From assembly GCF_004345325.1 (NCBI RefSeq), contig NZ_SLVJ01000023.1, positions 1 to 64,000 of the forward strand: DNA of 64,000 nucleotides. The letters run 5' to 3'. The notes beneath the pieces were generated by a model, which saw nothing but the letters and a program-made list of their open reading frames with translations, was not told the DNA's origin and ran no database searches. Numbering within the stretch: the first letter of the stretch is position 1; each line of letters starts with the position of its first letter. Shown one piece after another: positions 56,196 through 64,000 of this stretch. The position numbers were made by a program, and so were the translations under genes. This stretch comes from Acinetobacter calcoaceticus. GTDB lineage: Bacteria > Pseudomonadota > Gammaproteobacteria > Pseudomonadales > Moraxellaceae.

Positions 56196-56225
56196 GTTTA
56201 ACCCCAAGCTTTGTTGGGGTTAAAC
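56196..56225 (+). terminator. Hairpin after the cysteine desulfurase
   Basis: A 12-bp perfect stem (GTTTAACCCCAA with TTGGGGTTAAAC) and 6-base loop, 14 bases after the stop. No T-run follows, so it may act as a 3' stabiliser or a weak terminator. Confidence 0.45.
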
Positions 56226-56343
56226 AAGATAAAAAGTTGCGTGGATATTTCCTTCCCTTCTAGCCGCATCGCTTTGACATACTCAGCCCCAAAGGTATTG
56301 AAGCTGAGTGATGTGCAACATACGTCATATATTGGCCTTGCGC

Positions 56344-56814
56344 TTAGCAGGTGCCTTTTCTGACGATGTTGGTCACGGATTGTTTGAAGCTTTGTGGATT
56401 AAAAAGATCGGCGATCTTACATGTACCCGCATTACACTTCACATCAAAATCAATCTTGAATGGCTGACCAAAATTTTTGGCTCGCACCTGAATACGACCA
56501 TTACTCAGCGCGGTATATTGAATTTGATGGGCTTTTACATCGTAGTCTTGGCCAGGAATCAAGGTATTCTCGACCCATTCGCACATATCACCTTGATGGG
56601 CATCTGCAATGGCATCACGTTTGCCGATCAAAGCACGTAATTCCTTGGAGCCATGTAACTTGACGACATCCACCCCCATCAAGTCCTCATTGAGCGCATC
56701 CGCATATACTTTTTTTAGAAAATTAATCTTTTCTGTAGATTGCGCTGCAGTATCCGCATATGCCCCAGTTGCAACGATTAAGCCGACTGTGAGTAGACAA
56801 GCCTGTAATTTCAT
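56344..56814 (-). CDS. Secreted hypothetical protein
   Basis: 156 residues with a signal peptide MKLQACLLTVGLIVATGAYA. The mature part starts with a helix (STEKINFLKKVYADALNEDL) and continues with strands (YDVKAHQIQYTALSNGRIQV). Three cysteines in GDMCEW, KCNAGTCK and the final KGTC could form two disulfides. It is periplasmic by prediction; no family recognised. Monocistronic, convergent with the desulfurase. Confidence 0.75.
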   Translation of the reverse strand: MKLQACLLTVGLIVATGAYADTAAQSTEKINFLKKVYADALNEDLMGVDVVKLHGSKELRALIGKRDAIADAHQGDMCEWVENTLIPGQDYDVKAHQIQYTALSNGRIQVRAKNFGQPFKIDFDVKCNAGTCKIADLFNPQSFKQSVTNIVRKGTC

Positions 56815-57176
56815 AAATCTATCCCCGTGGTGAAATAATAAATAATATATTGTTTTATAGGTAGTTAGATATAACTATCTAAACTCATTTTACTTAGATC
56901 GTCGCTTGTCCATGTTTTGAAAGTTGCTTAAACACGTGTTGAATACCAGTTGAATGTTTGATGAGGTTTAGTTGATTTTGCCAGTATTTGATCAGCCCAC
57001 CGACAAGACTTAACATTTTAACCTTTGCGTCAGTACGCACTTCAAAGCGACACTCGTGCACTAGCGATCAGTACCCGATGTATCATGGCCTAGGTGTATG
57101 GAGCGATCTCCACGACCACAACTTCGATACGTCAAAGCACTGAGCAACTGTGACTTCCGAATTCAAGAGCAGAGTT
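56815..57176. other. Intergenic region, no gene seen
   Basis: Roughly 360 bases between divergent hypothetical-protein and nadE genes. It holds a small palindrome-like AGTTA-GATA-TAACT at about 56864, which does not match the Zur operator. Nothing coding seen. Confidence 0.4.
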
Positions 57177-57998
57177 ATGACCGAACTCAATAAGACCATT
57201 ATCCAAAACTTAGATGTTGCAGCTCATTTCGATCCAGCGATGGAGATCGAGAGACGCATCCAATTTTTAGCAGATTATTTACGTGCTTCTGGTGCGCGTG
57301 CCTATGTGCTCGGCATCAGTGGTGGCGTGGACTCACTTACCGCTGGATTATTGGCCCAAGCAGCAGTACAACGTCTGCGTGATCAAGGCCATGAAGCGCA
57401 GTTTTTTGCGATGCGCCTTCCCTATGCTGCACAGGCAGATGAGCAGGATGCACAACAAGCCATCGATAGCATTGCACCCGATCACGTGATCACAATGAAT
57501 ATCCAAACGGCTGCCGATGCCGTGCTGCAACAACTGCAGTCCCAAGCTGGTGATTTTGTCGATCCATCGCGGGTAGATTTCCATCATGGCAACATCAAAG
57601 CCAGACAACGCATGATTGCCCAATATGCCTTGGCAGGAAGTGTGGGTGGTTTGGTGATTGGCACCGACCATGCTGCTGAAGCGCTGATGGGATTCTTCAC
57701 CAAGTTTGGGGATGGTGCTGCGGATGTGCTGCCTTTGGCTGGACTGAATAAACGCCGCATTCGTGGCATTGCATCACGCCTAGGTGCGCCACAAGAACTG
57801 GTGTTTAAAGTGCCAACTGCAGATCTCGAAAGCCATCGCCCTCTTCGCCCAGACGAAGAGGCTTATGGGGTGAGCTATGATCAGATTGATGATTTTCTCG
57901 AAGGCAAAGATATCGATCGAGAGGCATTTGAGCGCATTACTGAAGCTTATCAGCGCAGTATGCATAAGCGCGCCTTGCCTGTAGGACCTGAGAATTAG
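57177..57998 (+). CDS. nadE: NAD synthase, ammonia-dependent
   Basis: 273 residues from the ATG at 57177; a GTG at 57150 would add nine. Amidates deamido-NAD with ammonia and ATP, last step of NAD synthesis. The P-loop of the ATP-pyrophosphatase type ISGGVDS is at 47-53. VIGTDHAAEALMGFFTKFGD and the DVLPLAGLNKRRIR region carry the deamido-NAD and metal contacts. The short form lacks a glutaminase domain, so it uses free ammonia. Ends in TAG, showing that TAG is a normal stop here. Confidence 0.95.
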   Translation: MTELNKTIIQNLDVAAHFDPAMEIERRIQFLADYLRASGARAYVLGISGGVDSLTAGLLAQAAVQRLRDQGHEAQFFAMRLPYAAQADEQDAQQAIDSIAPDHVITMNIQTAADAVLQQLQSQAGDFVDPSRVDFHHGNIKARQRMIAQYALAGSVGGLVIGTDHAAEALMGFFTKFGDGAADVLPLAGLNKRRIRGIASRLGAPQELVFKVPTADLESHRPLRPDEEAYGVSYDQIDDFLEGKDIDREAFERITEAYQRSMHKRALPVGPEN

Positions 57999-58082
57999 AT
58001 CGATCTGCTGAGATTGAGTGATCAAGCATCTCAATCGATTGAAAACTGAGAATTGAAAACTGAGAGTAAAAAAACTGAGAGT

Positions 58083-58116
58083 AAAAAAGCCCTAAGTCTA
58101 AACTTAGGGCTTTTTT
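58083..58116. terminator. Bidirectional rho-independent terminator
   Basis: AAAAAAGCCCTAAGT pairs with ACTTAGGGCTTTTTT over a short loop, between convergent nadE and the lipoprotein gene. Confidence 0.88.
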
Positions 58117-58150
58117 AGGGCAGAACTTTTGCGATGCGACTTAACCGACA

Positions 58151-59050
58151 TTATTCTAAATAATAGATTTTCTGTCTTAATTCTTGCGTCCGCTGAGCTG
58201 TCATACTGGCTTCGCAATTTAAGCGTGCGACTTCAGGATTATCCGTTTCAGTGCTGTTGAGTTTGCATTCTAATTCACGTTTTTTTAACCAAATTTTTTG
58301 CTCATCAATCAACTGATTTCGCACGTCTTTGGTGGTGGCATTCCAGACCAGATTGATATTGACATTGGCCTTATCCAGATTAGATTTTGCCTCAGCAATC
58401 AATACCGATTGATAAGCTTGTGCTGTTGCATTTTCATCCGCTACACGCTTCATTTCTTCTTGATTGGCGGCATCTATCGAATTTTGTCGCGCTGTTTTTA
58501 ACAGTGAATCAACAGCGACATTTCGAACAAAGCTGGTCAATACATCGGCATTTTCCAACTGCACATATACGGTTTTTTTGTCATCTGTGGGTTGAACAAA
58601 ATACTCAAGTTCTTTCTTGAGTTCATTCGCAACCAAGCTGATATCCGTCAAGATCGCCGCTTGAGCCACATCGGTTTCATCATAAAGTTTACGTGCGGCA
58701 TTTGCATCTTTGACCATTTGATCTGGCAACTTCACCACGAACTCAGTGGCACAATATTCTTTCTTGCTGTTTGGATCAGAATTATTGGTGCGGACATTGG
58801 TCACATTAAAAGTAATCTGCTGCATGACCGCTCTGAGTTTGGCTCGATCCAGTGCGATATTTTCAGTTTCAACCAACTCTTTGACCCGTTCATCAGCGGC
58901 TTCACTCAAGGACTTATTGAAAGCTTCAACCACGATGGTTTTGGTTGTTTCATCATCACACTTGACGTCTTTTCCAGCCAAGGATTTGACTTTGTCACAT
59001 CCAGTCATCATCAGTGTGCAGCTTATTAAAGCCAATAACTTAAATTTCAT
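58151..59050 (-). CDS. Lipoprotein with C-terminal LprI-like domain
   Basis: 299 residues. Signal MKFKLLALISCTLMMTGC (Cys18). An N-terminal domain (KCDDETTKTIVVEAFNKSL to about 200) is shared with the shorter gene at 59087. The final 60 residues fit the LprI/DUF1311 pattern: LIDEQKIWLKKRELECKLN and VARLNCEASMTAQRTQELRQ, with a WxxxRxxxC-like motif. LprI proteins in mycobacteria inhibit lysozyme; many others are of unknown function. Four or more cysteines could form disulfides. Predicted to face the periplasm. Confidence 0.78.
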   Translation of the reverse strand: MKFKLLALISCTLMMTGCDKVKSLAGKDVKCDDETTKTIVVEAFNKSLSEAADERVKELVETENIALDRAKLRAVMQQITFNVTNVRTNNSDPNSKKEYCATEFVVKLPDQMVKDANAARKLYDETDVAQAAILTDISLVANELKKELEYFVQPTDDKKTVYVQLENADVLTSFVRNVAVDSLLKTARQNSIDAANQEEMKRVADENATAQAYQSVLIAEAKSNLDKANVNINLVWNATTKDVRNQLIDEQKIWLKKRELECKLNSTETDNPEVARLNCEASMTAQRTQELRQKIYYLE

Positions 59051-59086
59051 ATTCTATACTCGATTTATATAGGTTTAAATCAGGGC

Positions 59087-59758
59087 TTATTCGCCTTCAT
59101 AATATTCAGGCGCATCAACTACAGCGGCATTTTCAAAGACTTCATTTGCGTTGTAGCCATATTCGGACTGCATACTTTTAATATTATTTTTTTCAATTTG
59201 TGGCTTTAAAAATGCTGAGGTTAAAATGTCTGCGGTTAAGTTTTGCATGGCCAATTTATTATTCAGTTTAACGATGACTTTATCGCCCTTATCAGTCGGT
59301 TGAACCGTATATTCAAGTGCTAATTTAATTTTGTTGGAATCTAAGTCTAAGTTCGATTTAACCGCAAGCTCAGCAACAGTTTCATAATTCACTTTCGCAC
59401 GGGCATCATCGGCTTTTTTAACCACATCAGAAGGAATTGTGGTGGTTAAATCAATCGTACATTTTGTTTTAGGACTATCTGGATCGACATATTCTGTGCG
59501 GCTATCCACTAAATTAAATTGCACACTCTTTGCAGACAATTTGAGCTTTGCAGGATCTAAATCCTGTATGGCACCATTTTTAATTAATTGTTTAAGTTTA
59601 ATCTCTAAAGATTTATTTAAACTCTCTTGTAAATCTTGCGTAATTAAAGCAGTCGTCCGCTCATCATCACACTTAATATGTTTAGAAGAAATGCTATTAC
59701 ACCCAGCCAAAGAAATTGCAGCAATGATTAAAGTAAGCGTTTTTATATTAAACTGCAT
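59087..59758 (-). CDS. Lipoprotein, short paralogue of the next gene
   Basis: 223 residues. Signal ending LIIAAISLAGC (Cys19). The mature part follows the 58151 protein closely: KCDDERTTALITQDLQESLN, the SVQFNLVDSRTEYVDPDSP block against NVTNVRTNNSDPNSK, and ALEYTVQPTDKGDKVIVKLN against ELEYFVQPTDDKKTVYVQLE. It lacks the LprI-like C-terminus and ends in an acidic PEYYEGE tail. The two lie 36 bases apart on one strand and are probably co-transcribed, upstream copy first. Confidence 0.78.
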   Translation of the reverse strand: MQFNIKTLTLIIAAISLAGCNSISSKHIKCDDERTTALITQDLQESLNKSLEIKLKQLIKNGAIQDLDPAKLKLSAKSVQFNLVDSRTEYVDPDSPKTKCTIDLTTTIPSDVVKKADDARAKVNYETVAELAVKSNLDLDSNKIKLALEYTVQPTDKGDKVIVKLNNKLAMQNLTADILTSAFLKPQIEKNNIKSMQSEYGYNANEVFENAAVVDAPEYYEGE

Positions 59759-60033
59759 GTTTAAACCCCATTTTAAATTACAGTGTTATCAATTACATAA
59801 TTATAAACAAAATACACAATAAAAGAATAAAAATTATTCAACTCTCAATTTATCCATTTTTTTAGATTTTAAGCGGATGTAATCCAAGTTTTTTTAAGGC
59901 TTAGTTTTATTAAAATAGATGCCTAGTCAATCAAGGTGAATTGCTGAAGGATTAGCTTCAACAATCACACCTTTCTATTTTCAAATAACAGACCATGCTG
60001 ATCGCTCTTGCATGGCCTATCTTTCTTAGATAG

Positions 60034-61266
60034 CTATCTCTCTTGCATGGCTTGCTTCATTCGTGTAATCGGTTTAGTCAGATATTGAAACACCGATTTC
60101 TCACCGGTTTTAATATCTACCGTTGCAACCATTCCCGGAATAATCGGCATTTTCTGACCATTTTTATCCAGCAAGCTACTCTCATCGGTCTGTACCAAGA
60201 TACGGTAATAGACATCGTTTTGATTGAGTTTTAACTCACTATTTCGCTTGTCATTACTCAAGGTATCTGGGCTAATCAAAGTCACTTTACCTTCTAAACC
60301 ACCATAGATGCCATAATCATAGGCACTCACTTTAACCACCGCAGGCAGACCTGGCCTTAAAAATGCCACATCTTGTGGGCGGATATAGGCTTCCACCAAC
60401 AACTTATCGTCGATGGGTATAATCTCCATGATCTCCTGCCCAGCATTGACCACACCGCCGACCGTATTGATCTTAATATTTTTCACAATACCACGCAGTG
60501 GCGCACGAATATCCGAACCCTCTACAGGATCGGCACGCATCACCACCATTTCGACCGCTTGGGCCAACTCAGCTTCAGTTTTGACCAACTCATTATTGGC
60601 ATCGGTCGCATAGCGATTTTGACGCTCACTGATTTGCAAACCTAAATCCGCAGATTGGCGCTCCATTCTCAACACCTCAACATTTGAAACCAAACCCTGT
60701 TGTGCCAAAGGACGCGTGATTGCAATTTCACGATCTAAATACTGTTTACTATTTTGCAAACCTGCAACGGCATCGGTCATGGCACGACGACGCGCCACAA
60801 AAGCAGTCTGTTCACGTTGCTTTAGTTCTGCTGAAAGCGTTTTGGGAAACACGGGTTGAGTACCTGTGGTCTCTGCTTTTAAACGTGCGGCAATGGCGGT
60901 TAAGTTATCCACTTTGGCTTCGGTCTCACGCAGCATAGCCGAACTTCGGGTATCATCAAGCTCAAGCAACACTTGATCTTTTTCAACGATATCACCCTCT
61001 TTGACATGCATCGCCACAATAACGCCAGGGTCCAGACTCTGAATGATTTGCTCATGACTGCTGGAAATAATGGTGCCTTGGCCACGAGTCACCTCTTCCA
61101 AAGAACTGTTATAGGCCCAAACAACAAAAACCACGATCAACACTAAAAGCAAAAACACCACGATAAAATGGCCACGATGCTTTTGTTGTTGCAAAGCACT
61201 ATTCAAATCATTCATCAATTTCAAATCAGACTGACTAATAGACTCAAGTTGATTATCTTTTCTCAT
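60034..61266 (-). CDS. Type I secretion periplasmic adaptor (HlyD family)
   Basis: 410 residues that join the ABC exporter to the outer-membrane channel. Cytoplasmic N-terminus 1-32, one membrane helix 33-52, then the lipoyl half ending EVTRGQGTIISSSHEQIIQS and GVIVAMHVKEGDIVEKDQV. A long coiled-coil hairpin follows (about 110-235), and the beta-barrel half contains the secretion signature GSDIRAPLRGIVKNIKINT. The ATG overlaps the end of the ABC gene by four bases. No substrate gene lies in the window on this side. Confidence 0.92.
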   Translation of the reverse strand: MRKDNQLESISQSDLKLMNDLNSALQQQKHRGHFIVVFLLLVLIVVFVVWAYNSSLEEVTRGQGTIISSSHEQIIQSLDPGVIVAMHVKEGDIVEKDQVLLELDDTRSSAMLRETEAKVDNLTAIAARLKAETTGTQPVFPKTLSAELKQREQTAFVARRRAMTDAVAGLQNSKQYLDREIAITRPLAQQGLVSNVEVLRMERQSADLGLQISERQNRYATDANNELVKTEAELAQAVEMVVMRADPVEGSDIRAPLRGIVKNIKINTVGGVVNAGQEIMEIIPIDDKLLVEAYIRPQDVAFLRPGLPAVVKVSAYDYGIYGGLEGKVTLISPDTLSNDKRNSELKLNQNDVYYRILVQTDESSLLDKNGQKMPIIPGMVATVDIKTGEKSVFQYLTKPITRMKQAMQER

Positions 61267-63479
61267 GGTTTCACCACTCTGGCGGTTACTTTAACGCTCT
61301 GGACCTTTTGTACAGCGGCTCGTGCTACCACAGGCGTTGCATCTGCCACAGGCGCTTTGGGATTTTGTTGCTGTAACAACTTGGCCAATACCACATCCTT
61401 AGGCCCATCCATACTGATGACCCCATCTTTCATCACGATCACACGATCCACCAAACTTAAGACTTGCGGACGGTGTGTAACCACCATCAAGGTTTTATTG
61501 GCAGCCCATTCTTTCATCGCCTCCAAAGCCATGATCTCTGTGTCTTGATCCAAGCCTGTGGTCGGCTCATCAAGTAAGACCACTTGCGGTTGACGCAAGG
61601 TTAAGCGTGCCAATGCGATAATTTGTTTTTGACCACCAGACAAGCCTAGTCCATCTTCACCCAATGGCATATCTAGCCCACGTGGATGATTGTTAATGAC
61701 TTTATCTAGGCCAAAACGATGCAACACATTTATCAGTGCTTGATCATTGGGATAAGCATCAGCCTGCGCCAAGTTTAAATTGTCTCGCAGACTCCCAAAA
61801 AACAGGCGTGGATTTTGGCTGAGCAAGCACACTGATGTTCTTAAAAAGTTTGGATCAATTTGACGTTGATCAACGTAATCTAAGGTCACGTTACCCTGTT
61901 GAGGTTCATATAACCCACTGGCCAATTTTAATAAAGTGCTTTTGCCACTGCCGATATGCCCCAAGATACCGACCTTTTCACCGGCTGCAATACTGACACT
62001 CAGGCCGCGGACTGCGGGTGCGGTATCTGGATGATATCCAAACTGCACTTGATCAAAGCGTATCTCCCCACGTACTTCTTGTAGGCTAATGTATTGACGA
62101 TTTGGGTCACGCTCGACTGGTTTATCAACGATGATATTGATGCCTTGCAGTGCCAATTTGGCCGACTGAAAGCGCGTTGCCAGGCTAGCGATTTGCGCCA
62201 AGGGTGCCAGTGCACGACCAGATAAGATCACCGAAGCAATCAATGCGCCCATGGTAATTTTGCTGTCGGGATTGGTACTGTGAATCAGATAGGTCCCAAG
62301 CAATACCAAAAACACCGTATTTAACTGCTGCATACTGGCGGCAAAGTTCATGATCAAGCTACTGAGATTGCGCACTTTGATTGATGATGCCGAGGTCTTG
62401 GCAGTGAAATTATCCCAACGCTGCTGCGCCCACTGGGTGGCATTGTTGGTTTTTAAAGTTTCAATCCCTTCTAAGGCTTCAACTGCTAAGCCTTGGCGCT
62501 GCGAGGATTCTTTCATGGACTCGTTGATATAGCCCGCTAAGGGTTTCTGTACAAAAAAGCCCACTGCAACCATGATCGGGATCAAGGTCAATGGCACCAA
62601 CGCCAACTTGCCCCCAACCAAAGCTATCACGCTGATAAACAACAACAGAAAGGGTAAATCGACCACAGTCAGCAAACTGGCGCTGGTCATAAAGTCACGT
62701 ACTGCTTCAAATTCACGTAAATTGTTGGCATAGGAGCCGGCTGAACTTGGTCGCTCAGCCAAGCGCAATTGCATGACTCGACGGAACAAGGCAGAACTAA
62801 TAATTAAGTCGGCTTTCTTACCAGCGACATCAGTCAGATAGCTACGAATCAGTTTGGCAACAAACTCAAAAATAATTGCCAAAATCACCCCTATACTCAG
62901 CACCCATAAGGTCTGATAGGCTTGGTTTGGGATGACGCGGTCATAGACATTCATCACATATAACGAGCTGACCAATGCTAAAAAGTTAATAATAAAGGTC
63001 GCCAAGATCACTTGATAATAATAGGCTCTAAAACGCCAAATCACTTTCCAAAACCAAGCTTTAGGCAAATGATATTCGGGCAGATCTGATCTTAAATCCG
63101 CAGTAATTTTCGGTTTAACAAACCAACAAAAACCCAAATACAACCCACTCAACTCGGCATGATTGAGCACCTGAGCCAAGCCATCAATTTGAAGGAGATG
63201 ATAACGTCGCTCATCACCTGAACCACTGATCTCGGTAATCACAGCGGCTTCTTTGTCTTTGAGCAATATCGTCAATGGCACAGCCAATGCCGGAATATCA
63301 TCTAAACTACGCTTAGACATATGACTTTCTAAGCCATAGCTTTGTAAAACTTCAGCGATAGATGCGTAGTCAAAATTTAAGTTTTGATCACGCTTAACAT
63401 TAGCCAATAATGCGGCCTCAGCCACGGGTGTTCCGAGGATCTGAGTGCTCAAGGCTATATGTGAAATAATAGACTTCAT
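61263..63479 (-). CDS. Type I secretion ABC exporter with C39-like domain
   Basis: 738 residues. N-terminal degenerate C39 peptidase-like domain (1-125) without the catalytic Cys, as in exporters of RTX and large adhesins. Six-helix membrane domain (about 150-430). ATPase domain with Walker A GHIGSGKST (506-514), signature LSGGQKQI, Walker B VVLLDEPT and switch region MVVTHRP. A basic C-terminal tail with VVARAAVQKVQSVKVTARV extends past the usual end. Layout and CLD suggest an LapB-type exporter for a surface adhesin. It is in one operon with the adaptor and the TolC-like gene. Confidence 0.92.
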   Translation of the reverse strand: MKSIISHIALSTQILGTPVAEAALLANVKRDQNLNFDYASIAEVLQSYGLESHMSKRSLDDIPALAVPLTILLKDKEAAVITEISGSGDERRYHLLQIDGLAQVLNHAELSGLYLGFCWFVKPKITADLRSDLPEYHLPKAWFWKVIWRFRAYYYQVILATFIINFLALVSSLYVMNVYDRVIPNQAYQTLWVLSIGVILAIIFEFVAKLIRSYLTDVAGKKADLIISSALFRRVMQLRLAERPSSAGSYANNLREFEAVRDFMTSASLLTVVDLPFLLLFISVIALVGGKLALVPLTLIPIMVAVGFFVQKPLAGYINESMKESSQRQGLAVEALEGIETLKTNNATQWAQQRWDNFTAKTSASSIKVRNLSSLIMNFAASMQQLNTVFLVLLGTYLIHSTNPDSKITMGALIASVILSGRALAPLAQIASLATRFQSAKLALQGINIIVDKPVERDPNRQYISLQEVRGEIRFDQVQFGYHPDTAPAVRGLSVSIAAGEKVGILGHIGSGKSTLLKLASGLYEPQQGNVTLDYVDQRQIDPNFLRTSVCLLSQNPRLFFGSLRDNLNLAQADAYPNDQALINVLHRFGLDKVINNHPRGLDMPLGEDGLGLSGGQKQIIALARLTLRQPQVVLLDEPTTGLDQDTEIMALEAMKEWAANKTLMVVTHRPQVLSLVDRVIVMKDGVISMDGPKDVVLAKLLQQQNPKAPVADATPVVARAAVQKVQSVKVTARVVKP

Positions 63480-63530
63480 AATGTCCTATGCTTGCATAAA
63501 TACTTTAATAAATGCTTTAAAAATGGAGTC

Positions 63531-64000
63531 TTATTTAGATGGCGTTGCAACACCAGCCCAAGTGGCGATGCGGGCCTGAGCCAATAAATACTCTAAAGTT
63601 GCATCTCTAAAATCGTTTCGTGCTGCCACTTCAGCGGCTTCGATGTTGGCCAATTCGTTATAGGCATCTAAAACATCAATTAAAGTGCGGCGGGCAATTT
63701 TGAACTGCTGTTCATAAGACCAAACCACTTCTTTCTGCGCACTAATATATTGGCTTGCCAATTGAGCCCGTTGCTCGTTTTGGGTCATGTCAAAGACAGC
63801 AGTACGACTACGTTCTTCTGAATCACGTAGGGTTTGTTGCAAGCGAGATTCGGCAACAAGCATGCTTTGATTTTTTTGTGCGACTTTATGTTTGGAGGCT
63901 TGATTAAAAATATCCCATGACACGCGTAAATAGACTTCAGAATTCTCCTCACTGGCCGTACCTTCAAGGTTCAGGGCTGGCATACGTGCGGCCTGAGAGG
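63531..64000 (-). CDS. TolC-family outer-membrane channel (5' end outside window)
   Basis: 156 codons up to the window edge, with no stop: the frame continues past the ATG at 63983 (SQAARMPALNLEG), so the true start is outside. The C-terminal half of a TolC-like protein is visible: QLASQYISAQKEVVWSYEQQ, IARRTLIDVLDAYNELANIE, with the RRTLIDVLDAYNEL motif typical of type I secretion channels (LapE/AggA type), and TLEYLLAQARIATWAGVA. Periplasmic coiled-coil helices dominate. First gene of the operon; the gap to the exporter is 51 bases. Confidence 0.88.
   Translation of the reverse strand, partial: SQAARMPALNLEGTASEENSEVYLRVSWDIFNQASKHKVAQKNQSMLVAESRLQQTLRDSEERSRTAVFDMTQNEQRAQLASQYISAQKEVVWSYEQQFKIARRTLIDVLDAYNELANIEAAEVAARNDFRDATLEYLLAQARIATWAGVATPSK

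Noticed and set aside
56864..56880. Palindrome-like AGTTAGATATAACT as a second Zur operator
   Set aside because: The half-sites do not match the GTTATA/TATAAC form and the flanking genes have no zinc link.

Overview
The window looks like a chromosomal stretch from an Acinetobacter or close Moraxellaceae species. The base composition is moderately AT-rich and TAA stops are common. Recognisable core loci include the complete atp operon, guaA, nadE, def, dprA, tsaC and the zur/znu zinc-uptake locus. They are interspersed with many small Acinetobacter-style lipoproteins. I assign the genus by gene content and protein style only; no database was searched.

Layout. 0-8.8 kb: an MpaB-type oxygenase gene broken by an in-frame TAG, then tsaC, dprA and a LysM-less relative of LysM-domain proteins (all minus strand), then def, a His/Cys-rich DUF2946-like protein with a TonB-dependent copper receptor, and an EamA transporter. 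9-16.3 kb: a truncated MFS remnant, an AraC regulator, a tandem family of related lipoproteins interrupted by a glutathione peroxidase, a PiT-like membrane protein and more small lipoproteins. 16.5-23.8 kb: atpIBEFHAGDC on the minus strand with a good promoter and a hairpin terminator. 23.9-26.9 kb: znuA diverging from zur-znuC-znuB around a palindromic Zur-like operator. 27.1-33.2 kb: a 47-residue His-rich small ORF overlapping the start of a Dyp-type peroxidase, then lipoproteins, an alpha/beta hydrolase, GST, OsmC and pirin. 33.5-44 kb: OafA-type acyltransferase, LysR, PuuA-like glutamine synthetase family protein, guaA, DedA, LysE-type exporter, orphan ParA, SirB2-like protein and BolA.

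44.2-54.7 kb is the accessory-looking part. Two full tRNA-Gly(GCC) genes with near-identical promoters lie 9.6 kb apart. A third, partial copy (the last 37 bases) lies 0.7 kb after the second, as an att-like repeat would. Between the two full copies is a minus-strand cassette: a SAM methyltransferase fused in frame to the front half of a GIY-YIG nuclease domain, a TAG codon, the back half of that GIY-YIG domain, an overlapping HNH endonuclease, and a J-domain coiled-coil protein. Next to it is an ordinary beta-alanine/omega-amino-acid catabolic cluster (LysR, aminotransferase, MmsA-type dehydrogenase, APC permease). The 0.7-kb segment between the second tRNA and the partial copy holds one small VF530-type DNA-binding protein gene and a very stable terminator.

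55-64 kb: a stand-alone cysteine desulfurase, a secreted hypothetical protein, nadE, two paralogous lipoproteins (the longer with an LprI-like C-terminus), and a type I secretion operon (TolC-like gene cut by the window end, ABC exporter, HlyD adaptor). The best candidates for something undescribed are the methyltransferase/GIY-YIG/HNH/J-domain cassette, the His-rich microprotein coupled to the peroxidase, and the repeat-flanked mini-insert at tRNA-Gly.
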